Shown here in pieces: positions 62,496-64,000 of a stretch of 64,000 nucleotides of DNA; position 1 is the stretch's first letter, and every line of letters starts with the position of its first letter. Both the position numbers and the translations under genes were made by a program. Source of the stretch: Asparagopsis taxiformis (taxonomy: Eukaryota > Rhodophyta > Florideophyceae > Bonnemaisoniales > Bonnemaisoniaceae); contig JALQPE010001753.1 of assembly GCA_030407315.1 (NCBI GenBank), positions 22,548 through 86,547 on the forward strand, read 5' to 3'. The notes beneath the pieces were generated by a model. It saw only the letters and a list, made by a program, of their open reading frames with translations. It did no database searches and was not told where the DNA came from.

Positions 62496-64000
62496 TGACC
62501 ACTCCAGCGCTACCGCCACTCGAAATCGACAACGCACCGTACTGGCATCGCATGCTTCAGGCTATCGCCCTGGACCGGACCTAGACCCTTCCTGGATGCC
62601 TCCCACACAGCCCCAACCGATCCCACAGAATACAAAGACTACAAAACGTCAACAGGAGCGCCTCACCATGATCATTCTGGCCAGCCTCCCAAAGACAATC
62701 ACTTCCGACACCTCACTGCCGATCAGCTGAAGCTGTCGCCGTACCTACTGACACGCCTCGTCCCTAACGCCGTCAACGAACACACCGCAAATAGACCACT
62801 CCATCCTGGAAGCCAACGCCGGAACCTTCGACTAACCTCCTCCACGGACGCCCCTGAGTATATTGAAAAAACACAAAAACCTACGCCGTACGACGCGCAA
62901 CGCAAATTACCCCAACATACAAGATGAGACCACCACCGTACACTTCATGATCCATGGCATACAGGGCGTCACTGCACTCCACAACGCACACGACACATTC
63001 ATACTCCAACCCCCACCAACAATCGTTGCATTTTCCACCAGACTTCAACGTGTCATCAAACAGCATTCTATCCCGCCAATGCGAAGACCCCACCAACCTC
63101 CACACGTAACTCGATAACAGGAAAAACCCGAACGCCCTACCATCACCACACAAATCGCCCAACGCCACACGGAAGCGCAATAGAGCCCCTACGCCTAGAA
63201 CTTCTCACACATGTGGTGCGATTTCCACAACTCAAAAACCCACACGAAACAAAGACTGTCGCGCACAGAACAAATCCGAACACCCATACAAACAAGGCGC
63301 ACTAAACCATAAACCTCTACCAAGAGTGTGACGACACAAACACTACAGTCTCTGATGACACGGAACCCAACCGTAAGTCCTTCATATTAGATTCCGGAGC
63401 ACACCCCACGCACCTCAACCATCCGCACCCGTCTACAACGCCGCTAACTCACCTCAATACACCCACACTGCTGCGAACCACCGACACTCCGTCACCCACT
63501 CGGGTCCCATACAGATCAAGGACACCTTCCATGCCGCTCAAACATTAAGCACGCGATCGTCACTCCAGACCTCCGGACACAATCTTGTCTCCGTACATTC
63601 CCTGTCGAACCACCACGGCCCGGTCACCTTCACCCGTCCAAAGCATTCATCACCCCGCGCGGCCGCCGCAAGCCCCGGAAGATAGCTACTTTCAAACGCG
63701 GCCTATATGTTGTTGACAATAAACCGCCAGGATTCCCTCCCCTACCAAAAATGTGCAACAACACCACGCCAACCTCTGCTCGCTCGCGCAGCAATCCTCC
63801 CGTCACGGCATCAACACGCTCCGCTCTCAACAGCGAAACACACCACCACGCACCGCAGCGGACAACAGCCTCCTCCCGACGCACCATCTCAAAACACAAG
63901 ATCCAAAAAGCAAACAAAGCCCAAGTGGGATAGACCATGGCGCACTTCCACTCCTTGCCCCAAGTCGAAGGAAACATCTACACAGGTGGCCATAACACCT
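62496..64000 (+). pseudogene. Copia 5 gag/pro/pol 5' part, decayed
   Basis: Starts MTTPALPPLEIDNAPYWHRM, matching the copia 1 Gag start (NASYWHRN), then a stop within 30 codons. Later fragments in changing frames: RTTRNANYPNIQDETTTVHF (gag), WCDFHNSKTH (first half of the CHHC knuckle, about 63210), ILDSGAHPTHL (protease, about 63385), and a Thr/Ser/Arg/Lys-rich region to the window edge. Multiple stops make it non-functional. Confidence 0.8.

Larger units (their letters stand above)
62300..64000 (+). mobile_element. Copia element 5, runs off the window
   Basis: Begins with a 153-bp LTR (62300-62452, TGTCAGGGCGCTAAC...CTTCTAACA), then the primer-binding site GGTTATCGGCCC. Internal sequence resembles copia 1 but is badly decayed. 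It is inserted in copia 4', candidate target duplication ATACT (62295-62299); the right end lies outside the window. Confidence 0.88.

Overview
The window reads as nuclear DNA of a eukaryote dominated by nested LTR retrotransposons, with a few compact, apparently intronless host genes between them. TATA boxes lie close upstream of secreted-protein genes. There is a vanadium-haloperoxidase-type gene with a signal peptide, a degenerate Sel1-repeat gene, and many Ty1/copia elements. Together these fit a florideophyte red alga (Chondrus-like). The organism is an inference; nothing in the window proves it.

Layout. 1-2.1 kb: broken relic of a 2OG-Fe(II)-oxygenase-like gene (minus). 2.1-4.8 kb: gene-free, with a 61-bp-arm hairpin and an 11-copy 35-bp palindromic minisatellite running into degenerate ACTGTC/GACAGT palindromes. 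4.8-16.65 kb: GC- and CpG-rich block of Ty3/gypsy material. It holds a large minus-strand chromovirus with intact Gag and Pol joined by a textbook -1 frameshift signal, its 660-bp 5' LTR, and, head to head with it, the 3' end and LTR of a related plus-strand gypsy. The latter abuts a broken copia pol relic (16.65-19.2 kb), so several insertions are nested. 19.2-22.9 kb: dispersed repeats and a Sel1-repeat pseudogene.

22.9-47.2 kb is best read as a tandem segmental duplication with a unit of roughly 9 kb. The left copy carries a frameshifted secreted-protein gene, a truncated interval and segment L. The right copy carries the intact paralogue, a vanadium-haloperoxidase-like gene (frameshifted, with the vanadate-binding His replaced by Asn) and segment R. 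Two copia elements separate or interrupt the copies. One is at 26536-31346 (minus, TSD TACGA, with a paralogous empty site preserved near 46121). The other is at 32364-38255 (plus, 550-bp LTRs that read as identical, TSD ATTGA, one intact 1564-aa polyprotein) and looks recently inserted.

47.2-64 kb: a secreted cysteine-rich gene (47801-49294), then more nested elements. A divergent copia relic (minus, 49428-59277) is interrupted by a younger copia (plus, 49771-54493, TSD GTGAA, identical 127-bp LTRs but several frameshifts). An inverted partial copy of the host relic follows at about 59.3-62.3 kb, cut by a fifth copia element that runs off the window.

The most unusual signal is shared by the small copia elements. 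Between pol and the 3' LTR each has a short segment containing a second copy of the first ~15 nt of the LTR, 49-51 bp upstream of the real one. In the two better-preserved elements this decoy LTR start sits in the loop of a hairpin. These elements also share a primer-binding site resembling the anticodon arm of initiator tRNA and an unusual CHHC zinc knuckle.
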